A DNA stretch of 64,000 nt, taken from positions 162,076,912-162,140,911 of the forward strand of contig CM036617.1 in NCBI GenBank assembly GCA_020746105.1. The letters run 5' to 3'. A program made the translations under genes and the position numbers. Of this stretch, positions 62,130 to 64,000 are shown in pieces. The stretch's first letter is position 1. Each line of letters opens with the position of its first letter. This stretch comes from Trogon surrucura. Taxonomy: Eukaryota; Chordata; Aves; Trogoniformes; Trogonidae. The notes under the pieces are model-generated. The model had not been told where the DNA came from, ran no database searches, and saw nothing but the letters and a program-made list of their open reading frames with translations.

Positions 62130-62267
62130 CTTTGGCCCTGATCCAGAAATGCACTTAAGCTTATATTTAACTTTGTGCATGTAAATGGTCCTGTTGACTT
62201 CAGCAGAGCATTTTGTGTGCCTAAAGTTGAACATGTGCCTTAGTGTTTTGCTGGATTTGGGCCAAAG
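62130..62267. mobile_element. MITE-like imperfect palindrome
   Basis: The left arm (62130-62193) begins 'ctttggccctgatccag' and the right arm (62204-62267) ends 'ctggatttgggccaaag'. The two are reverse-complementary over about 64 bp each at roughly 70 percent identity by eye, around a 10-bp centre 'ttgacttcag'. Matching internal pairs include 'gcacttaagc' with 'gccttagtg' and 'aactttgtgcatg' with 'tgcctaaagtt'. Non-autonomous DNA transposons of this palindromic type are known from crocodilians, turtles and birds, for example Chompy-like Harbinger MITEs. The family name is a recollection. No transposase is present. Confidence 0.65.
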
Positions 62268-63432
62268 AGCGCAGTCATGTGCAGGAAACATTTTCAGCTT
62301 GATAAGGCCGTTAAAAGATATTTCCTGGTTGCCCTTCTGCAGCTGATGCCACATCACAGCCTGATTGGAGGATCCCTGCACTACTGAGAGAGTGATTTTA
62401 TATGCCATGGTCCTTTATAATGTAATAATCCTGGTGACACATGGAGCCTATGGTCTGGTCACAGGCTGGGTGCTCCCTGTAAGCCCGATCTGCAAAGGAT
62501 CCTCGAAGACTGAACACAGTACAAAATCATTGGAGCTGCTGAAGGTTTAATGGCATACCTCAAATTAAAAGCTTGGGAATAGGATAGAGTGCTACCTATG
62601 TCTGGCTTGCAGACAGGAAGGTGACATAATTCCTCTGCAACCTCAGAGAAAGAGATCAAATGATTTTTTTTATATGTATTTATAGAATCAAAGACATATT
62701 TGAAGAAAGAGTCTTCCTATTTTAAGTGACATATGAAGTTCACTGATACAATGGAGGAATTAATAGGGAAGTTTTTTCCAACCTTTTACACATAAATCAT
62801 AGCAAATACAAACATTTTAAACAAAATAGTCTTCTCAAAGGACAGTGCCAGAAAAAAACCCAACAAACAGACATGCAGAAAAAGAAACAAATACTCAGGA
62901 AATATGAGGATCTTTTGCTAATGCATTCATGACCACGCTGTACTGTGCTATGAGATGGCATGAGTGTGCTGTAAAAAGGAACATCAGATGGCTCTGAAAA
63001 CACCTATCCTTCCCCACCTGCTGCATAAAAGCAGAAAAATAATATCTCCTAAAGGGGATGATACTGAGCTAGTGTAGAAGATACGAAGATCATAAACTTC
63101 AAGAAAAGATTTTAGGACAAGGGGAGACTTCTGAGCAACTTGTTGGCTGGACAATTTAGAATGCTAATAGTGAGAATCCACATTCATGAATCAAATGGAA
63201 TTTCCATGGAAAAGTTAAAGTGGAAAAATGCCCATACTTCAGAAGCTTTAAAAATTAATATATTGTTAAGGAGGTAGCAGGACTGTTTGGACTGCTGGCT
63301 GAAGTTTACTGACTTCATTCATGCCATTCATGCTTCGGTATAAGCCAGCTGAGGTCTGATGGCAAGCTGGAGCGTTTTCAACCACTACGTATCAAGACTT
63401 TCTTTGTATGGTCCTGGTGGTAGAGAGGGATA
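62268..63432. other. No gene or repeat recognised
   Basis: AT-rich unique sequence. No supported feature. Confidence 0.45.
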
Positions 63433-63502
63433 TTTCTTTTTCTTCCTCTTTCTCTCTTTCTTTTCCCCTCCCTTCCTTCCTTTCTTTCCTCTCTGTCTCT
63501 CT
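63433..63502. repeat. Polypyrimidine (CT-rich) tract
   Basis: About 70 bp of almost pure C/T with TTTC, CCTT and CTCT motifs. It is a degenerate microsatellite. It creates part of a short plus-strand frame (63408-63596) that I do not regard as a gene. Confidence 0.85.
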
Positions 63503-64000
63503 GGCCAACAGTCCCTGTAATTTGATGAAGCCTCTCTGTGCTACTTACACTGACATGTTTTGTCAGTTCTCAAGCAGCCGGCATCCCTCTCAGTGAAATA
63601 CGATTAGAAGGGAAGTGAATTTGCCTTTAGTTCATTTACAGCAACACCTTACGTCTCCTGAAGCAATATCCCAAAGTTCTTTTACCTCAGTCTCCGCAGC
63701 TAGCTGAGGTACGGTCCTTGCCAGCCACAAGCAGGACTTGTGGGAGGAGGATGATGTTGATACGCTCCTGATGTAAACTGCAGTGAGCATCTATGGAAGC
63801 AGAAGGCAGTTCTCTCTCCTGAAGTTTAACTAAGACTCCCAACTTAACATCTTCCCTTTTCCAAAGAATCGGTTCTTTAGGTATTGCAAGGAACCTAACT
63901 CCGGCCGCAAAAAAAAAATGTGACCATCTCTTGCAGCGCAGTGCCCCCTAGCACTGTCTCTCCACATTGGTGCAGAATGGAGGGAAGAAGGCCACTCTGC
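63503..64000. other. No gene or repeat recognised
   Basis: Unique-looking sequence to the window edge, with an A10 run near 63909. No supported feature. Confidence 0.4.

Noticed and set aside
1..64000. CRISPR arrays, operons, phage or plasmid features
   Set aside because: No direct-repeat/spacer pattern or dense coding. The repeats present are vertebrate retroelements.

Overview
The window reads as vertebrate nuclear DNA from a bird, most likely a songbird. The evidence is its interspersed repeats: CR1 LINE 3' ends with the avian 8-bp-type tails, two solo avian endogenous-retrovirus LTRs, and a SINE with a tRNA-Ile-like head joined to a CR1 tail, an arrangement described from passerines. There are no operons, bacterial promoters or CRISPR arrays. 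The longest open frames are repeat-driven or look like chance frames. I find no host protein-coding exon I can defend, so I read the window as intergenic or deep-intronic sequence in a gene-poor region.

Layout. 0-6 kb: an old MIR/L2-type fragment (600-692), a weak LTR-end-like palindrome (2290), the tRNA/CR1 SINE (4072-4257) and a second MIR-like scrap (5733-5805). 6-25 kb: mostly unique sequence, with a T26 tract (17982), a CR1 3' end (23229-23510) and a MIR copy (24935-25065). 27.4-29.6 kb: a decayed Ty3/gypsy-type LTR-retrotransposon with recognisable Gag, start-of-reverse-transcriptase, integrase and Pol-tail pieces, broken by stops and frameshifts and missing most of its reverse transcriptase. 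31.5-32.05 kb: a solo LTR on the minus strand, followed by a strongly purine-biased segment (32.56-33.2 kb). 34.6-35.4 kb: a MIR fragment and a CR1 end that still carries an open Pol C-terminus. 39.85-42.5 kb: a MIR copy, then a long old CR1 split in two by a later LTR insertion. 52.9 kb: a 36-bp tandem duplication. 54.7 kb: a second MIR/L2-type fragment. 58.7 kb: 38 uninterrupted AGAGG units. 62.13-62.27 kb: a 138-bp imperfect palindrome resembling a MITE.

These elements do not act together as a system. They record successive insertions: MIR, MITE and gypsy relics first, CR1 copies next, ERV LTRs and the SINE later. The most unusual item is the Ty3/gypsy relic, because bird genomes are known mainly for CR1 and ERV elements and this retrotransposon class is scarce in them. 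All family assignments come from reading and recalled consensus features. No alignment or database search was run.
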